7,203 nt of DNA from Alkanindiges sp. (GTDB taxonomy: Bacteria; Pseudomonadota; Gammaproteobacteria; Pseudomonadales; Moraxellaceae). The notes beneath the pieces are model-generated. The model was not told the origin of the DNA and did not search any database. It saw only the letters and a list, made by a program, of their open reading frames with translations. Location of the stretch: positions 1 through 7,203 of the forward strand of contig JASLIR010000069.1 in NCBI GenBank assembly GCA_030152125.1, written 5' to 3'. The position numbers were made by a program, and so were the translations under genes. This document shows positions 1 through 6,531 of this stretch, piece after piece. Numbering within the stretch: position 1 is the first letter of the stretch; each line of letters starts with the position of its first letter.

Positions 1-662
1 TGGTGACCATCCAGCAGCTTGATCCGATTTACGTGGATATCAGCCAGTCCAGTGCCGATTTACTACGTTTACGCAAGCAGTTAAACGATGGCCAACTGGC
101 TGGTGCCAACGACAGTGCCCGTGTGAAGCTGACCCTAGAAGATGGCAGCACCTACCCGGTTGAAGGCCGCCTAGCATTCTCCGGTGTGAGTGTAGACCCT
201 ACTAGCGGTTCCGTCACCTTGCGTGCCATTTTTGACAACCCTTCGCACCTGCTGTTACCGGGCATGTATACCACGGCCAAGCTGACACAGGGCGTGAATA
301 AAAATGCATTCCTGGTTCCGCAGCAATCCGTTACCCGTACCCCGCAAGGTCAGGCCACTGTGCTGACCGTTAACAGTCAGGGCATTGTGGAACCCAAGAT
401 TATCCAGGCTAGCGGTACGCAGGGTGACAAGTGGATTGTGACTGAAGGCCTGCAGGAAGGTGACCGTATTGTGTATGAAGGCATGATGAAGGCCCAGCCG
501 GGTGCCACGGTAAAAACCGTGATTGCCGATCCGAACAAAAAGGCTGCCCAAAATACAGCACCACCTGCTGGTGCTAAAACAGATGCTCAACCTGCGGCGC
601 ATGATGCCAAGCAAACTGAACAGAAAGCTGATCCAGCCGCTAGCGCATCTGCCCAGTCTTAA
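1..662 (+). CDS. RND efflux periplasmic adaptor (membrane fusion protein), 3' part only
   Basis: This is the C-terminal half of an AcrA/MexA-type adaptor, the periplasmic subunit that joins an RND permease to an outer-membrane channel. The reading frame is open at the left edge; the first full codon is GTG at 3, read internally as Val, so no start is visible. About 219 codons remain, against roughly 370-400 for the family, so the signal peptide, lipoyl domain and most of the helical hairpin are missing. What remains begins at the family-typical TIQQLDPIYVDISQSS segment, followed by a short hairpin remnant. Next come the beta-barrel domain (PGMY at fragment residues 86-89, then VPQQSV) and the membrane-proximal domain (GDKWIVTEGLQEGDR at 141-155). 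The last 45 or so residues are a low-complexity Ala/Gln/Lys/Pro tail, as is common in this family. The TAA stop overlaps the Shine-Dalgarno of the permease gene 13 bp downstream, which indicates one operon. Family assignment is firm; the exact orthologue (AcrA, MexA, MtrC, TtgA) cannot be named. Confidence 0.95.
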   Translation, partial: VTIQQLDPIYVDISQSSADLLRLRKQLNDGQLAGANDSARVKLTLEDGSTYPVEGRLAFSGVSVDPTSGSVTLRAIFDNPSHLLLPGMYTTAKLTQGVNKNAFLVPQQSVTRTPQGQATVLTVNSQGIVEPKIIQASGTQGDKWIVTEGLQEGDRIVYEGMMKAQPGATVKTVIADPNKKAAQNTAPPAGAKTDAQPAAHDAKQTEQKADPAASASAQS

Positions 663-675
663 GGAGCGATGATTC

Positions 676-3600
676 ATGTCTCGTTTTTTTATTGATAGAC
701 CCATTTTTGCATGGGTAATCGCCATTATCCTCATGTTGGCGGGGATATTGTCGATCTTTAGTATGCCGGTCGCGCAATACCCCAGTATTGCCCCACCGCT
801 GATTGCCATTAATGCCAATTACCCGGGTGCTTCAGCAAAAATTGCGGAAGACTCTGTTACCCAGATTATTGAACAGCAGATGAAAGGCCTGGATGGTTTG
901 AGCTATATGAGCTCTACCAGCGCTGCTGACGGTTCCATCAGCGTATCCCTGAGCTTTAAGGCCGGTACAGACCCGGACATTGCCCAGGTACAGGTGCAGA
1001 ACAAGCTACAAGCCGCTATGGCACTGCTGCCGCAGGAAGTACAGCGCCAGGGTGTAACGGTTAACAAGTCCGCACGCAACTTCATCAGATGGGTCGCCTT
1101 TTACTCTGAAGATGGCAAGCTGAGCCGTGACGATGTTTCCGACTATATGGTAAGTAACGTGGTAGACCCGCTCAGCCGTGTGGCTGGTGTGGGTGACCTG
1201 CAGGTGTTTGGTGCACCTTATGCCATGCGCATCTGGCTGGACCCCAGTAAGTTGCTCAGCTACCAGTTAACCCCTGCTGATGTTACGGCTGCCATTCAGG
1301 CACAAAACGCCCAGGTATCTGCTGGTCAGTTAGGTGGGCTGCCCGCCAGCAAAGGCCAGGCATTAAATGCCACGGTTACCGCGCAAAGCCGCCTGCAAAC
1401 CCCGGAACAGTTCCAGGAAATTTTCCTGAAAACTGCCACCGATGGCTCGCAGGTACGTTTAAAAGACGTGGCCAAAGTGGAAATGGGTGCACAAAGCTAT
1501 AACGTAGATGCCTTCTATAACGGGCATCCTGCGGCTGGTATTGGTATCCGTCTGGCAGCTGGTGCCAATGCGCTGGATACGGCCGCGGCCATTGATGCCC
1601 GACTGAAAGAACTGAAAGCCAGTTTCCCATCCGGCATGAACTACGCCGTACCTTATGACACCACCCCGTTTGTGAAACTGTCGATTGAAGAGGTTGTTAA
1701 AACCCTGATCGAGGCGATCATTCTGGTATTCCTGGTGATGTACCTGTTCCTGCAAAGCTGGCGCGCCACCATTATCCCCACCATTGCCGTACCCGTGGTT
1801 ATCCTGGGTACCTTTGCAGTGATCAACCTGTTTGGCTTCTCCATCAACACCCTCACCATGTTTGGTATGGTGATTGCGATTGGTCTGCTGGTGGATGACG
1901 CGATTGTGGTAGTGGAAAACGTGGAACGGGTGATGGCAGAAGAAAAACTGCCACCGAAGGAAGCAACCCGCCGCTCCATGAGCCAGATTACCGGGGCCCT
2001 GATTGGTATTACCTCGGTACTGTCTGCAGTATTTATCCCGATGGCCTTCTTTGGTGGTTCCACCGGGGTGATTTATCGCCAGTTCTCGGTGACACTGGTG
2101 GTGTCGATGGGCCTGTCGGTATTGGTTGCGCTGATTCTGACCCCTGCCCTGTGTGCCAGCCTGTTAAAAAGCGGCGATGCCGAGCATCAGGAAAAGAAAG
2201 GCTTTTTTGGCTGGTTTAACCGTACATTCCATAAGGGTAGCGATGGTTACCAGAAAGGTGTGGCATACCTGATCAAGCGTAGCGCCATTATTGGTGTGGC
2301 TTATTTACTGGTTATCGCGGCACTGGTGTTTGTGTTCCAGCGACTGCCTTCCTCTTTCCTGCCGGAAGAAGACCAGGGCATTATCATTAGTCTGGTGCAA
2401 CTGCCGGCTGGTGCTACCCAGGAACGTACGCTGGCTGCATTGCAGCAGATTCAGGATCACTTCCTGACTAAAGAAAAAGACAATGTGGAGGCGGTATTTA
2501 CTGCGGCTGGCTTCAGCTTCTCCGGTGCCGGGCAAAATGCCGGTATTGCCTTTACCCGCCTGAAAAACTGGGATGTGCGCAAAGGCGAAGACCAGAAGGC
2601 AAAAGCCATTGCCGACCGTGCCATGGGTGCCTTCTCGCAAATTAAAGATGGTATGGCCTTTGCCATTATTCCACCTGCGGTGATTGAACTGGGCACTGCC
2701 AATGGCTTTGACCTGCAATTGCAGGATGTGGGCGGCATTGGTCATGAAAAACTGATGGAAGCACGCAACATGCTGCTGGGTATGGCCAGCCAGAACAAGG
2801 CTGTGATGGGCGTACGCCCGAATGGCCAGGAAGATACCCCGCAGTACAAGATCAATGTGGATTATGCCAAGGCAGGCGCCATGGGCATTTCTACTAGCAG
2901 CATCAACTCCCTGCTGTCTACAGCCTGGGGTGGTAGCTATGTGGATGACTTTATTGACCGTGGCCGTGTGAAGAAGGTGTTTGTGCAGGGTGATGCGCCT
3001 TCACGCATGGCACCGGAAGACCTGGGCAAATGGTATGTGCGTAACAACGCAGGCAACATGGTTCCTTTCTCATCCTTTGCAACAGGTTCATGGACTTATG
3101 GTTCACCGCGTATGGAGCGCTATAACGGCGTATCCTCGCTCAACATTCAGGGTCAGGCTGCACCAGGCTATAGTAGTGGTGAAGCCATGAGCCAGATGGA
3201 GCAAATGATTGCCAAGCTGCCGCCAGGTGTTGGTTATGAGTGGACAGGCTTGTCGCTGGAAGAAAAAACCTCAGGTCAACAGGCTCCCTTGCTGTATGGT
3301 ATCTCCGTGCTGGTGGTATTCCTGTGTCTGGCAGCCCTGTATGAAAGCTGGTCTGTACCGTTCGCGGTGTTAATGGTTGTGCCTTTGGGTGTATTTGGTG
3401 CGGTTGCTTTCACCCGCTTCGAAAACCTGAATAACGACATTTACTTCCAGGTCGGTATGCTGGCGGTCATGGGCTTGTCGGCTAAAAACGCGATTCTGAT
3501 TATCGAGTTCGCCAAGGAGCTGCAGGAGAAAGGGGAAAACCTGGTGGACTCCATCCTGCATGCAGTCAAAATGCGTTTGCGCCCTATCATCATGACCTCG

Positions 3601-3834
3601 CTGGCCTTTGGCCTGGGCGTGGTACCACTGGTATTAAGTAATGGTGCTGGTGCAGGCAGTCAGAATGCTGTGGGTACGGGTGTACTCGGCGGTGTAATTT
3701 CTGCTACATTCCTTGGCATATTCTTTATTCCAATCTTCTACTTCTGGGTTGCCAGCCTGTTTAAAAGCAAGTCGCATCCGGAAGACCGTATAGAAGAGCA
3801 TCCAGAAGACCGGGTATCTTTGGACAAACACTAA
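676..3834 (+). CDS. RND multidrug efflux permease, HAE1 family (AcrB/MexB/MtrD type)
   Basis: This is the inner-membrane proton/drug antiporter of a tripartite pump. It takes hydrophobic or amphiphilic drugs from the periplasm or membrane and passes them to the outer-membrane channel. At 1052 aa it has the full family length. It starts with the canonical [14 protein letters not shown] and resembles AcrB throughout. Transmembrane helices lie near 10-28, 338-495 (a cluster of five), 537-555, 874-892, 896-914, 924-946, 968-988 and 1003-1029, with two large periplasmic loops. Proton-relay residues are present: Asp407 and Asp408 ([17 protein letters not shown]), Lys937 (GLSAKNAIL), Arg967 and Thr974 ([10 protein letters not shown]). 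The phenylalanine drug pocket is kept: Phe136, Phe178, Phe608, Phe613, Phe615 and Phe626. Unlike AcrB, the pocket strand reads NFIRWVAF at 135-142, and the switch-loop Arg620 equivalent is Ala618. The ATG has an AAGGAG Shine-Dalgarno at 661-666 that overlaps the adaptor stop. The C-terminus carries a duplicated HPEDR motif. The orthologue name is not certain. Confidence 0.97.
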   Translation: MSRFFIDRPIFAWVIAIILMLAGILSIFSMPVAQYPSIAPPLIAINANYPGASAKIAEDSVTQIIEQQMKGLDGLSYMSSTSAADGSISVSLSFKAGTDPDIAQVQVQNKLQAAMALLPQEVQRQGVTVNKSARNFIRWVAFYSEDGKLSRDDVSDYMVSNVVDPLSRVAGVGDLQVFGAPYAMRIWLDPSKLLSYQLTPADVTAAIQAQNAQVSAGQLGGLPASKGQALNATVTAQSRLQTPEQFQEIFLKTATDGSQVRLKDVAKVEMGAQSYNVDAFYNGHPAAGIGIRLAAGANALDTAAAIDARLKELKASFPSGMNYAVPYDTTPFVKLSIEEVVKTLIEAIILVFLVMYLFLQSWRATIIPTIAVPVVILGTFAVINLFGFSINTLTMFGMVIAIGLLVDDAIVVVENVERVMAEEKLPPKEATRRSMSQITGALIGITSVLSAVFIPMAFFGGSTGVIYRQFSVTLVVSMGLSVLVALILTPALCASLLKSGDAEHQEKKGFFGWFNRTFHKGSDGYQKGVAYLIKRSAIIGVAYLLVIAALVFVFQRLPSSFLPEEDQGIIISLVQLPAGATQERTLAALQQIQDHFLTKEKDNVEAVFTAAGFSFSGAGQNAGIAFTRLKNWDVRKGEDQKAKAIADRAMGAFSQIKDGMAFAIIPPAVIELGTANGFDLQLQDVGGIGHEKLMEARNMLLGMASQNKAVMGVRPNGQEDTPQYKINVDYAKAGAMGISTSSINSLLSTAWGGSYVDDFIDRGRVKKVFVQGDAPSRMAPEDLGKWYVRNNAGNMVPFSSFATGSWTYGSPRMERYNGVSSLNIQGQAAPGYSSGEAMSQMEQMIAKLPPGVGYEWTGLSLEEKTSGQQAPLLYGISVLVVFLCLAALYESWSVPFAVLMVVPLGVFGAVAFTRFENLNNDIYFQVGMLAVMGLSAKNAILIIEFAKELQEKGENLVDSILHAVKMRLRPIIMTSLAFGLGVVPLVLSNGAGAGSQNAVGTGVLGGVISATFLGIFFIPIFYFWVASLFKSKSHPEDRIEEHPEDRVSLDKH
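3774..3812 (+). repeat. 24-bp tandem duplication at the permease C-terminus
   Basis: A 15-base segment, GCATCCGGAAGACCG at 3774-3788, recurs at 3798-3812 with one mismatch and a 24-bp offset, so the reading frame is kept. It encodes HPEDR twice (residues 1034-1038 and 1042-1046) in the cytoplasmic tail after the last membrane helix. It looks like a small in-frame duplication in an unconstrained region. Confidence 0.75.
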
Positions 3835-3858
3835 AAATGATCATCAGGAGCCAAAAGC

Positions 3859-5331
3859 ATGATGCCTAATACACGTTTACCTAAAGCAGGGCTCACTGTC
3901 ACATGGTCCACTGTTGGTCGTGGCTTTGTGTTATCCACCCTGGCGCTGACCCTGGCTGCATGCCAGAGTCTGCGTGGCCCGCAACCTGAGGTGACTGCCA
4001 ATACCCCGGCAGCATTTAACAAGGTTGCCGATGCAGCGGATGTGGCCTCAGGCCCTTCCATTGCAGCACAGGGCTGGAAAGAGTTTTTTGCCGACCAGCG
4101 CCTGCAGCAGCTGATTCAGCTGGGCCTGGAAAATAACCGTGACTTGCGTGCCACCGCGCTGAATATTGAGCGCGCCCGCGCCCAGTACCGCATTAGCGAA
4201 GGTGCCTTGTTCCCTACCGTCAATGCCAATGCAGGTGTAACCCGTGCCGATAACCAGCAAAGCTCCGGCCCGCAAACCAATTATTCGGTTGGTTTGGGAG
4301 TAACCGCTTACGAGCTGGATTTCTTTGGCCGCGTACGTGACTTAAAAGATGCCTCGCTGCAAAACTATCTGGCGACCAAAAGCGCCAGAGACGCCACGCA
4401 GATTAGCCTGGTTGGGCAGATTGCCCAGTCCTGGCTGGCTATTTCCTATGACACCGCGCAATTGCAACTGGCCGAACAGACCTTAAAAGCACAGGAAGAG
4501 TCTTACAAGCTGAACAAGCGCCGTTTTGATGTTGGTATCGACAACGAAGTGAGCGTACGTCAGGCCCAGATTAGTGTGGAAACTGCGCGTGGTAACGTGG
4601 CAACCTACAAGGCACAAATCGCACAGGACCGTAACCTGCTGGAACTGCTGGTAGGTCAACAGGTCTCTAATGACCTGCTGCCTACTGACCAGATCAAGCA
4701 AATCACCACGGCCAGTACCTTGGGTGCCGGCCTGCCCAGCGACCTGCTGCAAAACCGCCCGGATCTGACCAGTGCAGAATATCAGTTGCGTGCTGCCGGG
4801 GCTAACCTGGGTGCAGCACGTGCTGCGCTGTTCCCCAGCATTAGCCTGACTGGTAGTGCTGGCTATGCCAGCACTGACCTGTCTGACCTGTTCAAAAGTG
4901 GCTCCTTTGTATGGAGTGTTGGCCCGCAACTGAACCTGCCGATTTTTGATCTCGGTACACGCCGCAGCAATGTAAAAATTGCTGAGGTAGACCAGAAGCT
5001 GGCGGTTAACAGTTACGAAAAAGCCATCCAGACTGCCTTTAGGGAAGTGAGTGATGCGCTGGCCACACGCGCTACCATTGGTGACCGCCTGTCTGCACAA
5101 ACCCGTCTGGTAGACGCCACAAGCACCAACTACCGCCTGTCCAATGCCCGCTTTAAGGCTGGTATTGACAGCTACCTGACGGTACTGGATGCACAGCGTA
5201 CCCAGTACTCGGCCCAACAAGGCCTGTTAAACCTGCAACTGGCCAATCTGGTTAATCAGGTAGAGTTGTACAAAACCCTGGGTGGTGGTGTAAAAGCCAG
5301 CAGCAACGAGACTGCCAGTGCAGCCAAATAA
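3859..5331 (+). CDS. Outer-membrane factor lipoprotein of RND pump (OprM/NodT family)
   Basis: This is the outer-membrane exit duct of the tripartite pump: a trimeric beta-barrel with a long periplasmic alpha-helical tunnel. The N-terminus has a hydrophobic stretch (about 23-34) ending in a lipobox LAAC, with Cys35 the predicted lipidation site. Residue +2 is Gln rather than Asp, which fits sorting to the outer membrane. Two outer-membrane-efflux repeats follow, at about 80-275 and 300-480. The first has GALFPTV (115-121) and YELDFFGRVRD (151-161). The second has DLLQNRPDL (295-303), GAARAALFPSISL (318-330) and LPIFDLG (360-366). These are hallmarks of the NodT/OprM family, and 490 aa is its usual length. 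There are two adjacent ATG codons (3859 and 3862). I chose the first because CAGGAG at 3845-3850 lies 8 bp upstream. The n-region of 22 residues is rather long. The gene is 24 bp behind the permease, is the last of its operon, and is followed by a strong terminator. Confidence 0.95.
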   Translation: MMPNTRLPKAGLTVTWSTVGRGFVLSTLALTLAACQSLRGPQPEVTANTPAAFNKVADAADVASGPSIAAQGWKEFFADQRLQQLIQLGLENNRDLRATALNIERARAQYRISEGALFPTVNANAGVTRADNQQSSGPQTNYSVGLGVTAYELDFFGRVRDLKDASLQNYLATKSARDATQISLVGQIAQSWLAISYDTAQLQLAEQTLKAQEESYKLNKRRFDVGIDNEVSVRQAQISVETARGNVATYKAQIAQDRNLLELLVGQQVSNDLLPTDQIKQITTASTLGAGLPSDLLQNRPDLTSAEYQLRAAGANLGAARAALFPSISLTGSAGYASTDLSDLFKSGSFVWSVGPQLNLPIFDLGTRRSNVKIAEVDQKLAVNSYEKAIQTAFREVSDALATRATIGDRLSAQTRLVDATSTNYRLSNARFKAGIDSYLTVLDAQRTQYSAQQGLLNLQLANLVNQVELYKTLGGGVKASSNETASAAK

Positions 5332-5352
5332 GCTGACCTGACACCCTGGTTG

Positions 5353-5388
5353 AAGTAACAATTTAAGTAACCCTTTAAGTAGCCACAA
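5353..5388 (+). repeat. Three 12-bp units beginning AAGTA between stop and terminator
   Basis: AAGTA starts at 5353, 5365 and 5377, exactly 12 bp apart (AAGTAACAATTT, AAGTAACCCTTT, AAGTAGCCACAA). The first two units match at 10 of 12 positions; the third matches mainly over its first five bases. The third unit runs into the terminator stem. This is probably a small slippage product with no evident role. Confidence 0.5.
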
Positions 5389-5419
5389 CAAAGCCCCTCC
5401 CCGTGAGGGGCTTTGTTTT
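5387..5419 (+). terminator. Strong Rho-independent terminator of the efflux operon
   Basis: A perfect 13-bp stem (AACAAAGCCCCTC at 5387-5399 paired with GAGGGGCTTTGTT at 5405-5417) closes a 5-base loop CCCGT. The descending arm ends in TTTGTTTT, giving the U-rich tract. It lies 55 bp after the outer-membrane factor stop, so it ends the pump transcript and separates it from the downstream genes. On the opposite strand the U tract is poor, so it should act mainly in the + direction. Confidence 0.93.
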
Positions 5420-5448
5420 AGCTCTGTTATTTATAAGCGGATTTTCTT

Positions 5449-5491
5449 TGCAGACTGCACTTTTTTTGGCACACTGCAAACTGCCTATAAA
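5449..5491 (+). promoter_or_regulatory. Putative promoter/operator region of the YbjQ-family pair
   Basis: After the terminator the downstream genes need their own promoter. A TATAAA at 5486-5491 is a reasonable -10 box. The hexamer 17 bp upstream (TTTTTG, 5463-5468) is a poor -35, and the better TTGGCA (5466-5471) is only 14 bp away. The same stretch holds GCANACTGC three times (5450-5458, 5469-5477, 5476-5484); the first copy lies inside the palindrome TGCAG-A-CTGCA (5449-5459). Such repeats around a -35/-10 region could be activator or repressor sites. If TATAAA is used, the leader before the ATG at 5513 would be only about 15 bases. This is inferred from sequence pattern only. Confidence 0.35.
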
Positions 5492-5512
5492 ACTAACGAT
5501 ATTCAAAACCTC

Positions 5513-5887
5513 ATGACAAATCCTGCACGCCGCATCCAGCTAAGTAACCTTGAATCCCTTCCCGGCCACCGCATCATCCAGCAACTGGATGTGGTGCATG
5601 GCAGTACGGTGCGCAGTAAACATGTGGGCAGTGACTTTTTATCCGGCCTAAAAAATATTGTGGGTGGCGAGTTGACCGCCTATACCGAACTGCTGGAAGA
5701 GTCCCGGCAGGAGGCCATACAGCGCATGGTAGATAAAGCCAGCCTGCTGGGTGCCAATGCCATTGTTGGTATCCGCTTTTCCACCTCCAACATTGCCCAG
5801 GGTGCAGCCGAACTGTTTGTATATGGCACAGCCGTAATTGTGGCACCTCATGCACCTGCCGACCCTTTCCCTAAAACTTCAGCCTAA
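5513..5887 (+). CDS. YbjQ/DUF74 (UPF0145) family protein, soluble form
   Basis: This 124-aa protein has the signature of the YbjQ family, labelled 'putative heavy-metal-binding' in domain databases; no biochemical function is established. The core runs from about residue 17 to 110: HGSTVRSKHVGSDF (29-42), NIVGGEL (48-54), YTELLEESRQEAIQRM (57-72), a LGANAIVGIRFSTS segment (79-92) and a closing ELFVYGTAV (100-108). E. coli YbjQ is about 107 aa, so this is complete with short extensions at both ends. There is no signal peptide or membrane helix, so it should be cytoplasmic. It contains no cysteine; any metal site would need His (19, 29, 37, 112) or acidic residues. No good Shine-Dalgarno precedes the ATG, unlike the pump genes, but no other start preserves the domain. 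It is the first gene of an apparent two-gene operon with a membrane-anchored paralogue 11 bp downstream. Family membership is secure, the role unknown. Confidence 0.88.
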   Translation: MTNPARRIQLSNLESLPGHRIIQQLDVVHGSTVRSKHVGSDFLSGLKNIVGGELTAYTELLEESRQEAIQRMVDKASLLGANAIVGIRFSTSNIAQGAAELFVYGTAVIVAPHAPADPFPKTSA

Positions 5888-5898
5888 AGGCAATTCAT

Positions 5899-6381
5899 AT
5901 GTTTGAATTAGCCTTTAAAATTGGCATTACCTTACTGCTGTTTAGTATTGGCTGGTACTTTGGCAAGCGTACCGAGCGCAAGCACCTGCAGCAGCTGGCA
6001 GCACAGGAAGCACTGTTCGCCTATATCCGGGTGAGTACCCGGCGCTTTGATACGCGTGAGCAGCAAACTGGCGAACTGATTGTGTCCAATGTGGTCATTA
6101 GCCAGGATTACTTTAAATATATCTGGGCGCAAATCCATAGTTTTTTTGGGGGGCGCCTAAAAACCTATGAAAGCCTGCTGGAGCGTGCGCGCCGTGAAGC
6201 CCTGTTACGTTTAAAGCAACAGGCTGCACAGGTTGGTGCCAATGAAATTCTGGCAGTACGCATCAGCGTCAGTGAAATTGCCGGGCAAGGCAGTGTGGAA
6301 ATACTGGCTTATGGCACGGCTATTCATGCCAGCCAGCCCAATAAAGCACCGGACTGGCCACCACGCCTGCCACTTAATTAA
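5899..6381 (+). CDS. Membrane-anchored YbjQ/DUF74 family protein
   Basis: This 160-aa protein has a single N-terminal membrane helix (about residues 4-21) followed by a basic stretch GKRTERKH (22-29). By the positive-inside rule the rest lies in the cytoplasm. After a Gln/Ala/Arg-rich linker, residues about 58-142 form a divergent YbjQ domain that aligns motif by motif with the preceding gene: FFGGRL (82-87) for IVGGEL, YESLLERARREAL (90-102) for YTELLEESRQEAI, VGANEILAVRISVSEI (112-127) for LGANAIVGIRFSTSNI, and VEILAYGTAI (133-142) for AELFVYGTAV. The two genes therefore look like an old tandem duplication, one copy having gained (or the other lost) a membrane anchor. It contains no cysteine. 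The start is supported by TAAAGG at 5885-5890, 8 bp before the ATG, overlapping the upstream stop, so translation is probably coupled. It may hold its soluble partner at the inner membrane, but that is inference. No clear terminator follows. Confidence 0.83.
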   Translation: MFELAFKIGITLLLFSIGWYFGKRTERKHLQQLAAQEALFAYIRVSTRRFDTREQQTGELIVSNVVISQDYFKYIWAQIHSFFGGRLKTYESLLERARREALLRLKQQAAQVGANEILAVRISVSEIAGQGSVEILAYGTAIHASQPNKAPDWPPRLPLN

Positions 6382-6531
6382 TAATATACGAAAGGCTGTA
6401 GTTTTTTATGTAGCTAAACCTGCTGGTAGCAAGTGTAACAAGGCTTATAAAACTTCTCCTTTCCTGCACCATTGCCACTTTTTTAATCTAAAATACTGCA
6501 GAATTGAATAACAGATTATTAAGAGATAAAC
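6382..6531 (+). promoter_or_regulatory. AT-rich spacer with possible promoter for the TPS exoprotein gene
   Basis: This 150-bp gap has no credible gene and no strong hairpin, so the end of the YbjQ transcript is not visible. Possible -10 boxes are TATAAA at 6446-6451 and TAAAAT at 6489-6494, but neither has a good -35 at the right distance (TTGCCA at 6472-6477 is only 11 bp from the second). AAGAG at 6521-6525 serves as Shine-Dalgarno for the ATG at 6532. A promoter here is plausible but not demonstrated; read-through from the YbjQ genes is an alternative. Confidence 0.3.

Noticed and set aside
255..818. 187-codon minus-strand frame across the adaptor-permease junction.
   Set aside because: It spans two well-supported plus-strand genes and their Shine-Dalgarno; no protein family is recognisable.
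3859..3963. Twin-arginine or non-lipoprotein signal in the outer-membrane factor.
   Set aside because: There is no RR motif, and the LAAC lipobox at Cys35 directly after a hydrophobic core fits a lipoprotein signal.
4483..5220. 245-codon minus-strand open frame inside the outer-membrane factor gene.
   Set aside because: It is antisense to a gene with full OprM/NodT motifs; the product has no domain I recognise and fits a shadow frame.
5467..5484. Possible sigma-54 promoter: TGGCAC at 5467-5472 followed by TGC.
   Set aside because: The -12 GC must lie 10 bases after the GG of the -24 element; positions 5480-5481 are AC, and the nearest GC pairs are at the wrong spacing.
6382..6440. Terminator after the second YbjQ gene.
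   Set aside because: There is a run of six T at 6403-6408, but no GC-rich stem precedes it; only 4-bp matches (GCTA/TAGC) are present nearby.
6233..6511. 92-codon plus-strand frame overlapping the end of the second YbjQ gene and the spacer.
   Set aside because: Most of it lies out of frame inside the YbjQ domain, and the remaining translation of the AT-rich spacer resembles no protein. There is no Shine-Dalgarno fitting its start.
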